From Desulfurobacterium pacificum (GTDB lineage Bacteria > Aquificota > Aquificia > Desulfurobacteriales > Desulfurobacteriaceae), in contig NZ_FXUB01000005.1 in NCBI RefSeq assembly GCF_900182835.1, forward strand, positions 66,906 through 101,668: 34,763 nucleotides of DNA. Reading direction: 5' to 3'. The position numbers and the translations under genes were made by a program. Of the stretch, positions 16,315 to 24,740 are shown piece by piece. Below the pieces are notes generated by a model. The model worked only from the letters and a program-made list of their open reading frames with translations. It made no database searches and had not been told where the DNA came from. The first letter of the stretch is position 1, and every line of letters begins with the position of its first letter.

Positions 16315-17843
16315 CTCCCTTCCTTCTTTATAAACCTAACAGAATGGTAATCCTTAATTCCCAACTTTTCTTTAGCTTCCCTTTCTTTTTCTTTAAACTC
16401 CTCTTCACTTATATCGGCAGATACTTCAATCTCAAAGTTGGCAAGCTTCCTCCTCCACGTTATATCCATAGCTCTAAAGTGACGCTTTAGCTCATCCGAA
16501 AGAGAGGGCATCAGTTTTTCAAGCTTCTTTATTAACTTTTCACTCTCTTCAAGACGCCAATCTATAAACGGTTTCATTCTAACTTTAGAGACACTCCTAT
16601 AGACAACCTCAAAAATGAAAGTAGCAATAAAAACAATTACTGCTGACTTTAAAGCCTCAGGAGAATTCTTAACGTTATAAAAAATTAAAACTGCTCCTGA
16701 AACAAGGCAGAACAGGAAAGCCATCAAAGATATAAAAGGATTAGATTCTGTCTCTCCGGCGAGGCGAAAATTAGCAAGGTTTACTGCAGCAAAAATGGAG
16801 AGAAATCCCAAACTACCTGCAACAGAAATATTCTCAAGATTAAAAGAAAGCGCAAATACAACAGTTAAAACTGCCAATATTATCAATCCTTCAGTTCCTT
16901 CCTTCCATACTTTTTTAGAAAAGGACTTAGGCAAAGCTCCGAATTTTGCAACCAAATAGCTAACCCTTGCACTACCGTAAAGTGTAGCGTTAATGGCAGA
17001 AGCAGTTGACAGAAGCGCTGCTATCCCTATAAGAACAAACCCCAACTTCCCTAAAAACGGTTCCGCCGCTACAGCAAGGGCGTAATCGCTATACTTCTGA
17101 ACCTGCTCATAGGTAAGGTTAGCAACAGCAACCGTTGCTACAAGCACGTAAACAAATATAACTGTGGAAACAGCTGCGTAAAAAGCCTTAGGTAACGTTT
17201 TTTCTGGGTCTTCAACGTCTCTTGCAGTGTTCGCTATCAGTTCAAATCCTTCATAAGCTAAAAATATAACGAGACCACCAACCATTATTTTTATAAGCGA
17301 CTCCCAATGTTCAGGCGAGAGGCGAGAAAAATCCCCCGTAAAAAAACCCAAAACCGAAAAAAGCAATAAAATACCCAACTTGCCAAAAACCATAATATCT
17401 TCTGTTTTACCGCTAACATAGGCACCTAAAAAGTTTAAAAAGGCAAAGAAAATAATCACGCCAGCAATAAACAATTTCTTAACTACCTCAATTTCATGAC
17501 CACAAAAAAGGGCTGATGCATAACTTCCAAAAGCGTAAGAATAAAGGGAAAGCATAATTATGTAACTGGCAAGAAGGAGAGTATTCATATATCCCGTAAA
17601 GAGATTATTACCAAAACCCCTCACCAAAAATTCAACAGTTCCACCTTCACTGGGATACCTAACCGATAACTTTGCATAAGAATAGGCAGTAAGCAAAGCA
17701 ATAATCCCCGCAAATATAAAGGCTATCGGCGCTGCTCCCTTTGCCAAAAGAATGGTAAGACCCAAAACGGCAAAAATCCCCCCTCCAATCATCCCACCAA
17801 CACCGATGGAATACGCTTCCCAAAACCCTATCTTCTTAGCCAT
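16311..17843 (-). CDS. APC-family amino acid permease with cytoplasmic tail (510 aa)
   Basis: About twelve hydrophobic spans begin with the APC signature GVGGMIGGGIF (14-24), an unwound-helix substrate site in the amino acid/polyamine/organocation superfamily. The motif GFELIANTARDVEDPEKTLP (about 220-239) is also typical. The final 90 residues (about 420-510) are charged and hydrophilic, without a recognised domain; such tails often regulate transport. It overlaps panE by 8 bases and the thioredoxin-fold gene by 4. Substrate cannot be told from sequence; an amino acid is most likely. Confidence 0.85.
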   Translation of the reverse strand: MAKKIGFWEAYSIGVGGMIGGGIFAVLGLTILLAKGAAPIAFIFAGIIALLTAYSYAKLSVRYPSEGGTVEFLVRGFGNNLFTGYMNTLLLASYIIMLSLYSYAFGSYASALFCGHEIEVVKKLFIAGVIIFFAFLNFLGAYVSGKTEDIMVFGKLGILLLFSVLGFFTGDFSRLSPEHWESLIKIMVGGLVIFLAYEGFELIANTARDVEDPEKTLPKAFYAAVSTVIFVYVLVATVAVANLTYEQVQKYSDYALAVAAEPFLGKLGFVLIGIAALLSTASAINATLYGSARVSYLVAKFGALPKSFSKKVWKEGTEGLIILAVLTVVFALSFNLENISVAGSLGFLSIFAAVNLANFRLAGETESNPFISLMAFLFCLVSGAVLIFYNVKNSPEALKSAVIVFIATFIFEVVYRSVSKVRMKPFIDWRLEESEKLIKKLEKLMPSLSDELKRHFRAMDITWRRKLANFEIEVSADISEEEFKEKEREAKEKLGIKDYHSVRFIKKEGR

Positions 17844-18771
17844 TTTTCCTCTTCCTATCTAAAAGTTTTACAGTAGCGTAAACACACCTATTATACGGCA
17901 CTTCTACCCCTACCTTTTCTGCCTTCCTGATAAGGGCACCTGTTATCCCTTCAATCTCAAGAGGTTTCCCTTTCTCAAAATCAAGAAGCATTGAAGTCTT
18001 ATAGTTCATTAAATCTGGAGAAGACTTTAAATACCTTTCCATTATAGTAGGTTTCAACTCAATCCCATAAGCTTCAGCCACCTTGTAACACTCCAACATC
18101 AGATTTTTCAAAACATTGTAAGTTTCAGGAAGCGCCAACATCTCCCCAACGGTAGCTTTAGTAACTACAGAGTAAGGATTAAAAGCAACGTTCCAAACAA
18201 GCTTCTTCCACAAAGTATATCTAATATCTTTAGAAACTCTTGCCTCTATACCGCAACTTTTAAAAATGGAAACAAGTTTCTCTACTCTTTCCGAAACGTT
18301 TCCATCCATCTCTCCTATTTCTAAAAGCCCTGCCGCCTCATGAACCACAACACCTGGCTCTTTCACGTAAGCTCCAACAAAAGCAGTAGCTCCCAAAACC
18401 CTTTCTTTTCCTAAATACTTCTCTAAAATCTCCTCATTCTCTATACCGTTCTGAACAGATATAGCAACTCCACTATCTTTCAAAATCTCAGTCACAAAAG
18501 GCGCCACCTTTTCAGTATCGTAAGACTTAACACACACCAAAACGACGTCAGCACCTTTAGCAACTTCAGGATTATCGGTAAAAACTACCTTTTCCCCATC
18601 TTCCCTTACCGTCCAGCTTCCATACTTAAAGCTCTCTATTCTCAACCCCCTTTCCTTCATAGCTTTCAGATGTTCTCCACGAGCTATAAAAACGGTCGGA
18701 TAACCAGCTTTGGCTATCATCCCACCGTAAAATCCCCCCACACCACCAGCACCGAAAACCACAAACTTCAT
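17836..18771 (-). CDS. panE: Ketopantoate reductase family protein (311 aa)
   Basis: An N-terminal Rossmann fold with FGAGGVGGFYGG (6-17) binds NADPH. The motif SVQNGIEN follows around residues 100-107 and the C-terminal helical domain contains WKKLVWNVAFNP, with the catalytic Lys of the family in this region. PanE reduces 2-dehydropantoate to pantoate in coenzyme A synthesis. Length fits. The downstream neighbour is an amino acid permease; no other pantothenate gene is present, so assignment rests on family alone, and other 2-hydroxyacid substrates are possible. Confidence 0.87.
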   Translation of the reverse strand: MKFVVFGAGGVGGFYGGMIAKAGYPTVFIARGEHLKAMKERGLRIESFKYGSWTVREDGEKVVFTDNPEVAKGADVVLVCVKSYDTEKVAPFVTEILKDSGVAISVQNGIENEEILEKYLGKERVLGATAFVGAYVKEPGVVVHEAAGLLEIGEMDGNVSERVEKLVSIFKSCGIEARVSKDIRYTLWKKLVWNVAFNPYSVVTKATVGEMLALPETYNVLKNLMLECYKVAEAYGIELKPTIMERYLKSSPDLMNYKTSMLLDFEKGKPLEIEGITGALIRKAEKVGVEVPYNRCVYATVKLLDRKRKNG

Positions 18772-18786
18772 ACCTTCCTCCAGCTA

Positions 18787-21030
18787 CTACTTCAGTTCAA
18801 CTATCGTCACCCCATCTCCACCTTCTTCAATCTTACCAGGTCTAAACGACTTCACGTAAGGAGACTCCTTCAAATACTCCCTAACCAACCTTTTCAATAT
18901 TCCCGCCCCGTGTCCATGAACAACCTTAACGCTTTTAAATCCCAAAACTGCAGCATCGTCCAAGAACTCTTCAAGCGCCCTCAGCGCCTCCTCTCCTCTC
19001 ATTCCCAAAAGCTTTAGCTCAGGGAAGAACCGCTTAGGTCTTTCAACGTTAACGACAGAAACATCTTCCTTCCTACCAACCTCCTCAACAACTTCAAGCT
19101 GGTCAGGTTTCATTTCAACCTTTATAGAACCAAGCTGAACTTTAACAACACCTCTACCTCTATTAACCTCAACAACCTTTCCTTTCCTTCCGGTAGATTT
19201 AACCTTAACCGTCATTCCCGGAGAAAAATCATCAACGCTCTTACTCTCCTTAACCTGCAAAGAATCCAACTTCTTTTTAGCAGTAACAACTATCTGTTTT
19301 ATTTCCCCACTCTTTGCAGATTGCAACGCTTTTTTACTCTTCTCTTCAAGCTCCTCTATAAACGCCCTCAACTCTTCAGAAAGCTCCTTCAGAACTCTCC
19401 TTTCCCTCTCCTCTAACTCTTTTTCCTTTCTCTTTAACTCTTCCCTTTCCTTGACCAACTTCTTATACTCTTCTTCAAGGGCAGAAATGATATCTTCAGC
19501 TATCTTCCCTTCATTCCCCAAAATCCTTTTAGCCATGTCAATAACTTCCTGAGGAACGCCATAACGAGAAGCTATCTCAAGCGCATAACTCTTACCAACA
19601 AGCCCGTAAACTAACTTGTAAAGCGGCTTGAGAGTAATCTCATCAAACAGAACCGAAGCAACCTCGTAGTAATCATCCTTATAGGCGTAAAGCTTAACAG
19701 GAGTAAAGTGAGTGGTAACTACCGTTTTAACCCTTTTTCTTTTTAAAAATTCCAAAATGGCAACAGCTAAAGAAGACCCTTCAACAGGGTCTGTCCCCGC
19801 TCCCAATTCATCTAAAAGCACCAACGTATCACTATCTGCTTCTTTCAGTATCTTAGCAACGTTACTAATGTGAGCGCTAAAAGTAGAAAGAGACTGCTCT
19901 ATTGACTGCTCATCTCCTATATCAACCATCCACTTTTTAAAAAACCTCAGGCTGCTACCTTCTTCAGCAGGAATGAGAAATCCCGACTGCGCCATCATAG
20001 AAAGAAGTCCTAACGTCTTCAAGGTAACTGTTTTTCCACCAGTATTAGAACCTGTTATCACAAGTCCATTTTTCAAGAAAATATCAACAGGAACAACTTC
20101 TCTATCCGAAAGTAACAATAACGGATGCTTAGCCTGTTTTAACTTTACCTCTTCAGAAAACTCAGGCATAACCCCTTTAACTTTCAAAGAAAACTGTGCA
20201 ACTGCTAATCGCCTATCAATCTCAACTAAAGCTTTAAAAGAAGATTGAAGCTGGCTTCTATGCTGAAAAACTAAGAGGGATAATTTCTTCAAAATCCTCT
20301 CTATCTCCTCCCTCTCTCTGCTCCTTAGCTCCTGCAGTTTATTGTTATCTTCAACCACGGATAAAGGCTCAACGTAGTAAGTTTGCCCCGAAGACGACCT
20401 ATCGTGAACTATCGCTTTAAATTTCTTTCTAAAATGCGGTTTGACCAAAACAACGTATCTCCCATCTCTTTCCGTCACAATCCTATCAGGACAAACGTCA
20501 TCATACCTGTTAACTAAATCTTCCAACTTCCTTTTAATACGGTATGAAAGCTCCAATACCTCTCTTCTAACAGCGGCAAGAGACGGAGAAGCTGTATCAA
20601 GAACGTTTCCGTAATCGTCAAACGTTGATTCAAGAACTTCCTTTAATTCAGAAAACCCATAAATCCTGTCAGAATAAGTCTTAAGCCTTTCAAACCTACT
20701 ATCCAGCTCTTCAAAAAAACGCCTTAAAACAGAAGCCACTCTGATTACTTTTAAAATTTCAACAAAAGCAGATTCTCCTAAAACAACACCTTCAGCCGTC
20801 AATTTTTTAAGAATGGAAGAGATATCGGGAAAAGTTTCAAGCGGAACAGGTCTTTCAGATAAAAGTCTGCAAAAAGAAGACGTTAACTCCAATTCCTTCT
20901 GAACTTTTTCTTTCTCAACTATCGGTCTAATAGAAAGAACCGAATCTTTACCGGGAACGCTCTTGGCAAATTCAGAAGCTATTTGAAGAATCTTGTCAAA
21001 TTCAAGTTGGCGCTCCACTCCTTTGAACAT
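18787..21030 (-). CDS. mutS2: Endonuclease MutS2 (747 aa)
   Basis: This is MutS2 without the mismatch-recognition domains of MutS. It has a core/lever (about 1-290), an ABC ATPase with Walker A TGSNTGGKT (about 326-334) and Walker B VLLDELGAGTDP (about 404-415), a Lys/Glu coiled coil (about 510-575), a KOW-like basic strand (about 610-650) and a C-terminal Smr domain (about 672-747) with HGHGAG. Such proteins act on recombination intermediates or collided ribosomes. The Smr LDLxG motif reads LKLLG, so its acidic residue is lost and nuclease activity is doubtful. I chose ATG at 21030, behind GGAGGGGG; TTG at 21051 would add seven residues but has no ribosome site. It has a promoter and an unusual leader hairpin. 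Confidence 0.93.
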   Translation of the reverse strand: MFKGVERQLEFDKILQIASEFAKSVPGKDSVLSIRPIVEKEKVQKELELTSSFCRLLSERPVPLETFPDISSILKKLTAEGVVLGESAFVEILKVIRVASVLRRFFEELDSRFERLKTYSDRIYGFSELKEVLESTFDDYGNVLDTASPSLAAVRREVLELSYRIKRKLEDLVNRYDDVCPDRIVTERDGRYVVLVKPHFRKKFKAIVHDRSSSGQTYYVEPLSVVEDNNKLQELRSREREEIERILKKLSLLVFQHRSQLQSSFKALVEIDRRLAVAQFSLKVKGVMPEFSEEVKLKQAKHPLLLLSDREVVPVDIFLKNGLVITGSNTGGKTVTLKTLGLLSMMAQSGFLIPAEEGSSLRFFKKWMVDIGDEQSIEQSLSTFSAHISNVAKILKEADSDTLVLLDELGAGTDPVEGSSLAVAILEFLKRKRVKTVVTTHFTPVKLYAYKDDYYEVASVLFDEITLKPLYKLVYGLVGKSYALEIASRYGVPQEVIDMAKRILGNEGKIAEDIISALEEEYKKLVKEREELKRKEKELEERERRVLKELSEELRAFIEELEEKSKKALQSAKSGEIKQIVVTAKKKLDSLQVKESKSVDDFSPGMTVKVKSTGRKGKVVEVNRGRGVVKVQLGSIKVEMKPDQLEVVEEVGRKEDVSVVNVERPKRFFPELKLLGMRGEEALRALEEFLDDAAVLGFKSVKVVHGHGAGILKRLVREYLKESPYVKSFRPGKIEEGGDGVTIVELK

Positions 21031-21074
21031 TAGTATAAATACCCCCTCCAATAACCCAAAGGAGTGGAAGCGCC
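21009..21074 (-). promoter_or_regulatory. Leader hairpin enclosing the mutS2 ribosome site and start codon
   Basis: Arms at 21057-21074 and 21009-21025 are reverse complements over 17 bases with a single bulged base. In the transcript the roughly 31-base loop holds the GGAGGGGG ribosome site (21042-21049) and the AUG (21028-21030); the 3' arm is made of mutS2 codons 2-7. The stem is far longer than expected by chance. It may control translation by temperature, a protein or the product itself; this is inference. Confidence 0.6.
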
Positions 21075-21104
21075 CGTATAACTCAAACTTTGCATACTAT
21101 TTTC

Positions 21105-21132
21105 ATTATAACACAACATCCTTAACTTTCAA
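21105..21132 (-). promoter_or_regulatory. Sigma-70 type promoter of mutS2
   Basis: On the minus strand TTGAAA (21127-21132) and a perfect TATAAT (21105-21110) are separated by 16 bases. The -35 element lies within the last codons of yqeY. The transcript would begin near 21098 and carry the leader hairpin. Confidence 0.65.
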
Positions 21133-21568
21133 GCATTTCTCTAACTATACGGTTAACAACAGAACCGTCAGCTTTACCTTTAACTTTTGGCATAACAACC
21201 TTCATTACCTTACCCAAATCTTTAACAGAAGACGCTCCTGTCTCCTCTATCGCCTGCTTAACTATGTCTCTGATTTCCTCTTCTGAAAGTTGCTTCGGCA
21301 GGTAAGATTCAACTATCGCAAGCTCAGCCTTCTCTTTCTCCACCAAGTCCTGCCTTCCACCTTTTTCGTACATCTCTATAGATTCTCTTCTCTGTTTCGC
21401 ATACTTCATCAAAAGCTGAACAATCTCTTCATCTGTAAGCTCACCGCGCTTTTCTATCTCTGCGTTCTTAATCAAAGAATTAATCATACGAATAGTGGAA
21501 AGCTTAACCTTATCTTTAGCTTTCATAGCCTCTTTCATATCTTGCAAAAGCTTCTCTTTAAGCCCCAT
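21122..21568 (-). CDS. yqeY: GatB/YqeY domain-containing protein (148 aa)
   Basis: This is a small helical protein related to the tRNA-binding tail domain of GatB. Conserved segments are KLSTIRMINSLIKNAEIEK (about 21-39), the YLPKQLSEEEI linker (about 89-99) and the C-terminal KVMKVVMPKVKGKADGSVVN. Its exact function is not settled; RNA or tRNA binding is presumed from the GatB relationship. It lies 18 bases after rpsU, a widespread pairing, with GGAG before its ATG. Confidence 0.93.
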   Translation of the reverse strand: MGLKEKLLQDMKEAMKAKDKVKLSTIRMINSLIKNAEIEKRGELTDEEIVQLLMKYAKQRRESIEMYEKGGRQDLVEKEKAELAIVESYLPKQLSEEEIRDIVKQAIEETGASSVKDLGKVMKVVMPKVKGKADGSVVNRIVREMLES

Positions 21569-21586
21569 ACAATCTCCACTAATAGG

Positions 21587-21811
21587 TTACTTTTTCTTTT
21601 TACCCTTTGGTGGAAGAAGTCCACGCTTCTTTAATGCCTTAATCAACCTCTTCCTTGCAGCCATAGCCTTTCTCTTTCTCTTCTCAGAAGGCTTCTCGTA
21701 ATACTCTCTCCTCTTGATTTCTGTAAGAATACCTTCCTTTTCACAGAGCTTCTTAAACCTTTTAAGTGCTTTCTCAAAAGGCTCGCCGTCGCGCACGTAA
21801 ACCGTTGCCAT
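21587..21811 (-). CDS. rpsU: Ribosomal protein S21 (74 aa)
   Basis: The protein begins [20 protein letters not shown], and then shows the S21 hallmark [16 protein letters not shown]. The true start is ATG at 21811, set by AGGAGG nine bases upstream; the longer open frame before it has no family similarity and crosses the promoter. A short basic tail (PPKGKKKK) ends the protein. S21 helps 30S subunits pair with the Shine-Dalgarno sequence. First gene of rpsU-yqeY, with a clear promoter. Confidence 0.96.
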   Translation of the reverse strand: MATVYVRDGEPFEKALKRFKKLCEKEGILTEIKRREYYEKPSEKRKRKAMAARKRLIKALKKRGLLPPKGKKKK

Positions 21812-21850
21812 TAAGCATCGCCTCCTTTCTTTTAAGTTTTTCGGTGGCAA

Positions 21851-21879
21851 ATTATATGTCTTTAAAAAAACATTAGCAA
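21851..21879 (-). promoter_or_regulatory. Sigma-70 type promoter of rpsU-yqeY
   Basis: On the minus strand TTGCTA (21874-21879), a 17-base spacer and a perfect TATAAT (21851-21856) give a leader of about 35 bases. Confidence 0.75.
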
Positions 21880-21880
21880 G

Positions 21881-21909
21881 TTTAAACTTCGCTCCCCAAG
21901 CGTTAAAAT
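21881..21909 (+). promoter_or_regulatory. Possible promoter of the ABC-2 permease pair
   Basis: TTTAAA (21881-21886), a 17-base spacer and TAAAAT (21904-21909) lie so close to the start codons at 21919/21922 that the transcript would have almost no leader. It back-to-back overlaps the rpsU promoter region. Confidence 0.4.
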
Positions 21910-21918
21910 TTAAAAGAG

Positions 21919-23022
21919 ATGATGAAAAAAACGTACACAATATTTACCAAAGAACTTAAAGAGTTAATCAGAGACCCTCTATCCCTACTAACCGTGTTTA
22001 TCTTGCCCATAACCATGATGTTAGTCTTCGGCTTCGGCATGAAGTTAGACATAAAGCACGTCCCTTTTGAAATTGTAGATATGGACAACTCTCCCCTCTC
22101 AAGAGATATAGCGTCCCGCTTTCTGAACAACAGAGAATACTTTAACTTTAAAGGCAGTAAGATAAACACCGCTAATGCAGAAAAAGACCTACTTAAAGGA
22201 AAAATCCGCTTCTACCTCCTATTCCCCCCAAACTTTGAAAAAAACTACAAGAAAGGAAAAACTGCAGAACTCCAAGCTATCATAGATGGAACGTTCCCCT
22301 ACAGAGCTGAAGTAATAAAAAGCTACATAAACGCAATAATTAGCAACTTCAACCTAAAAAACCACAACCAACTCCTTAAAGTCTCCGTAGAACCGCGATA
22401 CTGGTTCAACGAAAGCCTTAACCAGCAATACTTAACAGTAGTAGGAACTTTAGCCATAGTAATGCTCATTTCACCTGCAGTATTTGCATCACTTCTAATT
22501 ACAAAAGAAAAAGAAAGCGGTTCAATATACAACATCTACTCTTCACCCATTAAAACCACAGAATACCTTACAGGGAAACTCCTCTTTGCTTCCCTCATAT
22601 CCCTACTAAACTTTTCACTACTCCTTTACATGACCGTATCCCTGTTCAAAGTTCCATTTAAAGGAAACTGGATTACTCTCATAACAGGCAGCGTCCTCTA
22701 CGTACTAACTGCTGTTTCGTTCGGACTACTACTGTCCAACTTCTTCAAAAGGCAGGTTTCCGCGTTTATCGGCTCTATAATACTAACTGTAGTTCCTTCC
22801 ATACTCTACTCTGGCTACATGACCCCGGTTTCATCTATGGACAAAACAACCCTGTTAATTTCGCAAAGCACACCAACGTTTCACTACCTCAATCTGCTAA
22901 AAGATGAGTTTTTTAAGGCAGCCCCATTATCGGTAACATCAAAAGAGTTAATCGTTCTGCTTTTCTTTTTTACAGTATTTTTCCTTACAACAACTTTAAC
23001 CTTCAAAAAAAGGGAAACGTAA
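21919..23022 (+). CDS. ABC-2 type transporter permease, first of pair (367 aa)
   Basis: One N-terminal span (about 20-42), a soluble extracytoplasmic domain (about 45-175) starting [21 protein letters not shown], and five or six further spans at the C-terminal end are typical of YhhJ/DrrB-like ABC-2 exporters. [24 protein letters not shown]-type sequence before the second half is the family hallmark. Two adjacent ATG codons (21919 and 21922) are possible starts; neither has a strong ribosome site and the second is better spaced. The next permease starts on its stop codon (TAATG). No ATPase or HlyD-type gene is adjacent. Confidence 0.87.
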   Translation: MMKKTYTIFTKELKELIRDPLSLLTVFILPITMMLVFGFGMKLDIKHVPFEIVDMDNSPLSRDIASRFLNNREYFNFKGSKINTANAEKDLLKGKIRFYLLFPPNFEKNYKKGKTAELQAIIDGTFPYRAEVIKSYINAIISNFNLKNHNQLLKVSVEPRYWFNESLNQQYLTVVGTLAIVMLISPAVFASLLITKEKESGSIYNIYSSPIKTTEYLTGKLLFASLISLLNFSLLLYMTVSLFKVPFKGNWITLITGSVLYVLTAVSFGLLLSNFFKRQVSAFIGSIILTVVPSILYSGYMTPVSSMDKTTLLISQSTPTFHYLNLLKDEFFKAAPLSVTSKELIVLLFFFTVFFLTTTLTFKKRET

Positions 23023-24125
23023 TGAAATTCTTAATTCTTATCTACAAGGAGATAATTCAGTTTCTAAGGAACAGAGGTCTCCTGCTGTTTCTTATATACT
23101 CCTTTACTCTTGACATCTACTTAGCAGCTACAGGTATAGAGCTTACACTCAAAAACGCTAAATTCTACGTTCAAGACTTTGACTTTTCTCCCCTTTCAAG
23201 AGAGTTAATTTCATCTTTCCCAGAACCTTACTTTAAATTCAAAGGATACATACTAAACAACAAAGATATAGAAACGCTACTGACAGAAGACAAAGCAGTA
23301 GGAGTAATTCGTATCCCTTCCCACTTCGAAGAAAGAATAAAAGAAGGTAAAAGCGAAAAGGTAGGAGTAGTCGTCAACGGCGCTGAAATATCTACCAGCT
23401 ATTTGTTTTCCGCTTACGCTCAAGAAGTTATCTACAACTTTTTAGCTAAACTCGCACCAATGTATCCCTCAATGGAATCTAAAATCATTGAAGCTAAAAC
23501 AAGGATATTCTTTAACCAGAACGCATCCAGCAAAACGTTCATGGCTTACTCAGAACTAATTACCGTAATAACTCTATTCCTCCTTTTACTTCCTGCTTCT
23601 GCAGTTGTCATGGAAAAAGAGAGAGGAAACATAGAGATGCTTATGGTATCTCCCGTAAAAACGCACACAGTCCTCATAGTAAAAGCAATTTCTATGGGAA
23701 TACTCATACTGCTTTCTTCCCTGTTTGCCATTTCTATAACTATTCAACATTTCTGCTACGTCCCGTTCCACGGAAAAACAACAGACTTTGCAGTTCTCAC
23801 TGCATTCTACATATTTGCAACTGTGGGACTATCACTATTTATAGCGTCTCTCTCAAGAAACATGCTTCAGGTCTCCCAGCTCAGCGTCCTAATCCTAATC
23901 CCCATACTCTACTTATCTGGCAACTGGTCACCAATAGAAACGATGCCTAAAACACTACAATGGCTATCTAACCTATCACCGCTGAAGTTTTACATAGATG
24001 GCGTTTACGGAATAGCAGTAAAAGGCTTAACCTTACAATTTCTAACGAAAGACCTATTCTTCCTCTCCCTGCAAGGATTAATTCTATTTGGACTGAGTAA
24101 CTACTTACTTAAAAAGATTTACTGA
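23022..24125 (+). CDS. ABC-2 type transporter permease, second of pair (367 aa)
   Basis: It has the same layout as its neighbour: an N-terminal span (about 18-40), an extracytoplasmic domain with [17 protein letters not shown] (about 49-65), and a C-terminal bundle from about 175. The motif [24 protein letters not shown]-like (starting near 200) is the ABC-2 signature. The pair would form a heterodimeric export channel, needing an ATPase encoded elsewhere. The last 17 bases overlap the end of the convergent deaminase gene. Substrate is unknown; drugs, lipids or envelope polymers are typical for the family. Confidence 0.87.
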   Translation: MKFLILIYKEIIQFLRNRGLLLFLIYSFTLDIYLAATGIELTLKNAKFYVQDFDFSPLSRELISSFPEPYFKFKGYILNNKDIETLLTEDKAVGVIRIPSHFEERIKEGKSEKVGVVVNGAEISTSYLFSAYAQEVIYNFLAKLAPMYPSMESKIIEAKTRIFFNQNASSKTFMAYSELITVITLFLLLLPASAVVMEKERGNIEMLMVSPVKTHTVLIVKAISMGILILLSSLFAISITIQHFCYVPFHGKTTDFAVLTAFYIFATVGLSLFIASLSRNMLQVSQLSVLILIPILYLSGNWSPIETMPKTLQWLSNLSPLKFYIDGVYGIAVKGLTLQFLTKDLFFLSLQGLILFGLSNYLLKKIY

Positions 24126-24570
24126 CAGTAGAAAACTCAATTAGCGGCAGGTTGGCTTCTTTTGCAATCTCTTTAGCAAGCCAATCAGGATAACCTTCTT
24201 TGTATATAACTTTTTCAATTCCAGCGTTTATCAACATCTTAACGCACAAAGAACAGGGACAATGAGTACAGTAGAGAACAGAACCTTTTGTGGAAACGCC
24301 ATGAAGGGCAGCTTGAATTATGGCGTTCTGCTCAGCGTGTAACCCCCTGCATAGCTCGTGCCTCTGACCGCTCGGCACGTTTAACTTCTCTCTTAAACAC
24401 CCCACCTCTTCAGGATGTTTTAAACCTGTAGGAGGACCGTTATAACCTGTAGCGATTATCCTTTTATCTTTAACTAAAACAGCTCCCACCTTCCTGCGCA
24501 AACATGTAGAGCGGGAGGAAACCAATTCCGCAATGGACATGAAATATTCGTCCCAGGAAGGTCTTGACAT
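24109..24570 (-). CDS. dCMP deaminase family protein (153 aa)
   Basis: This is a cytidine/deoxycytidylate deaminase fold with H78-A-E80 (zinc ligand and proton shuttle) and PCSLC (C106, C109), plus [18 protein letters not shown] (28-45). Close to ComEB and dCMP deaminases by length and motifs, including the extra Cys/His loop (C58, H71, C74), which may bind a second zinc. The reaction supplies dUMP for thymidylate synthesis. It is the last gene of the molybdenum operon, 6 bases after a small membrane-protein gene; its ribosome site (GGAGG) lies within that gene's last codons. Confidence 0.9.
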   Translation of the reverse strand: MSRPSWDEYFMSIAELVSSRSTCLRRKVGAVLVKDKRIIATGYNGPPTGLKHPEEVGCLREKLNVPSGQRHELCRGLHAEQNAIIQAALHGVSTKGSVLYCTHCPCSLCVKMLINAGIEKVIYKEGYPDWLAKEIAKEANLPLIEFSTVSKSF

Positions 24571-24576
24571 TTCAGT

Positions 24577-24705
24577 TTAATGTCCTCCAAGGACGTGATG
24601 GTAAGCTGTAAGAAGCAAGGTAAACAACATAAAAATGTAGAGAACAAGCTCAACAGCTGCAATCCACTTCTTAAAGAAGAAAATCTCTCTCAAAGCTCTT
24701 GCCAT
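24577..24705 (-). CDS. Small single-span membrane protein (42 aa)
   Basis: I do not recognise a family. An ATG at 24705 is preceded by AGGAGGAGCAGG, a strong ribosome site, and the frame ends in TAA after 42 residues. A basic amphipathic start (MARALREIFFFKK) leads to one hydrophobic span (about 15-35) and a short His-rich end (YHHVLGGH). This gives an N-in, single-pass small protein. It lies 35 bases after moeA and 6 bases before the deaminase gene, in the same direction, so it belongs to the operon. The ribosome site, clean span and coupled spacing support a real gene despite the small size. It could be a subunit or regulator of a membrane complex. Confidence 0.7.
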   Translation of the reverse strand: MARALREIFFFKKWIAAVELVLYIFMLFTLLLTAYHHVLGGH

Positions 24706-24740
24706 TCCTGCTCCTCCTGCTTAATACTAAGAGCATTTTA

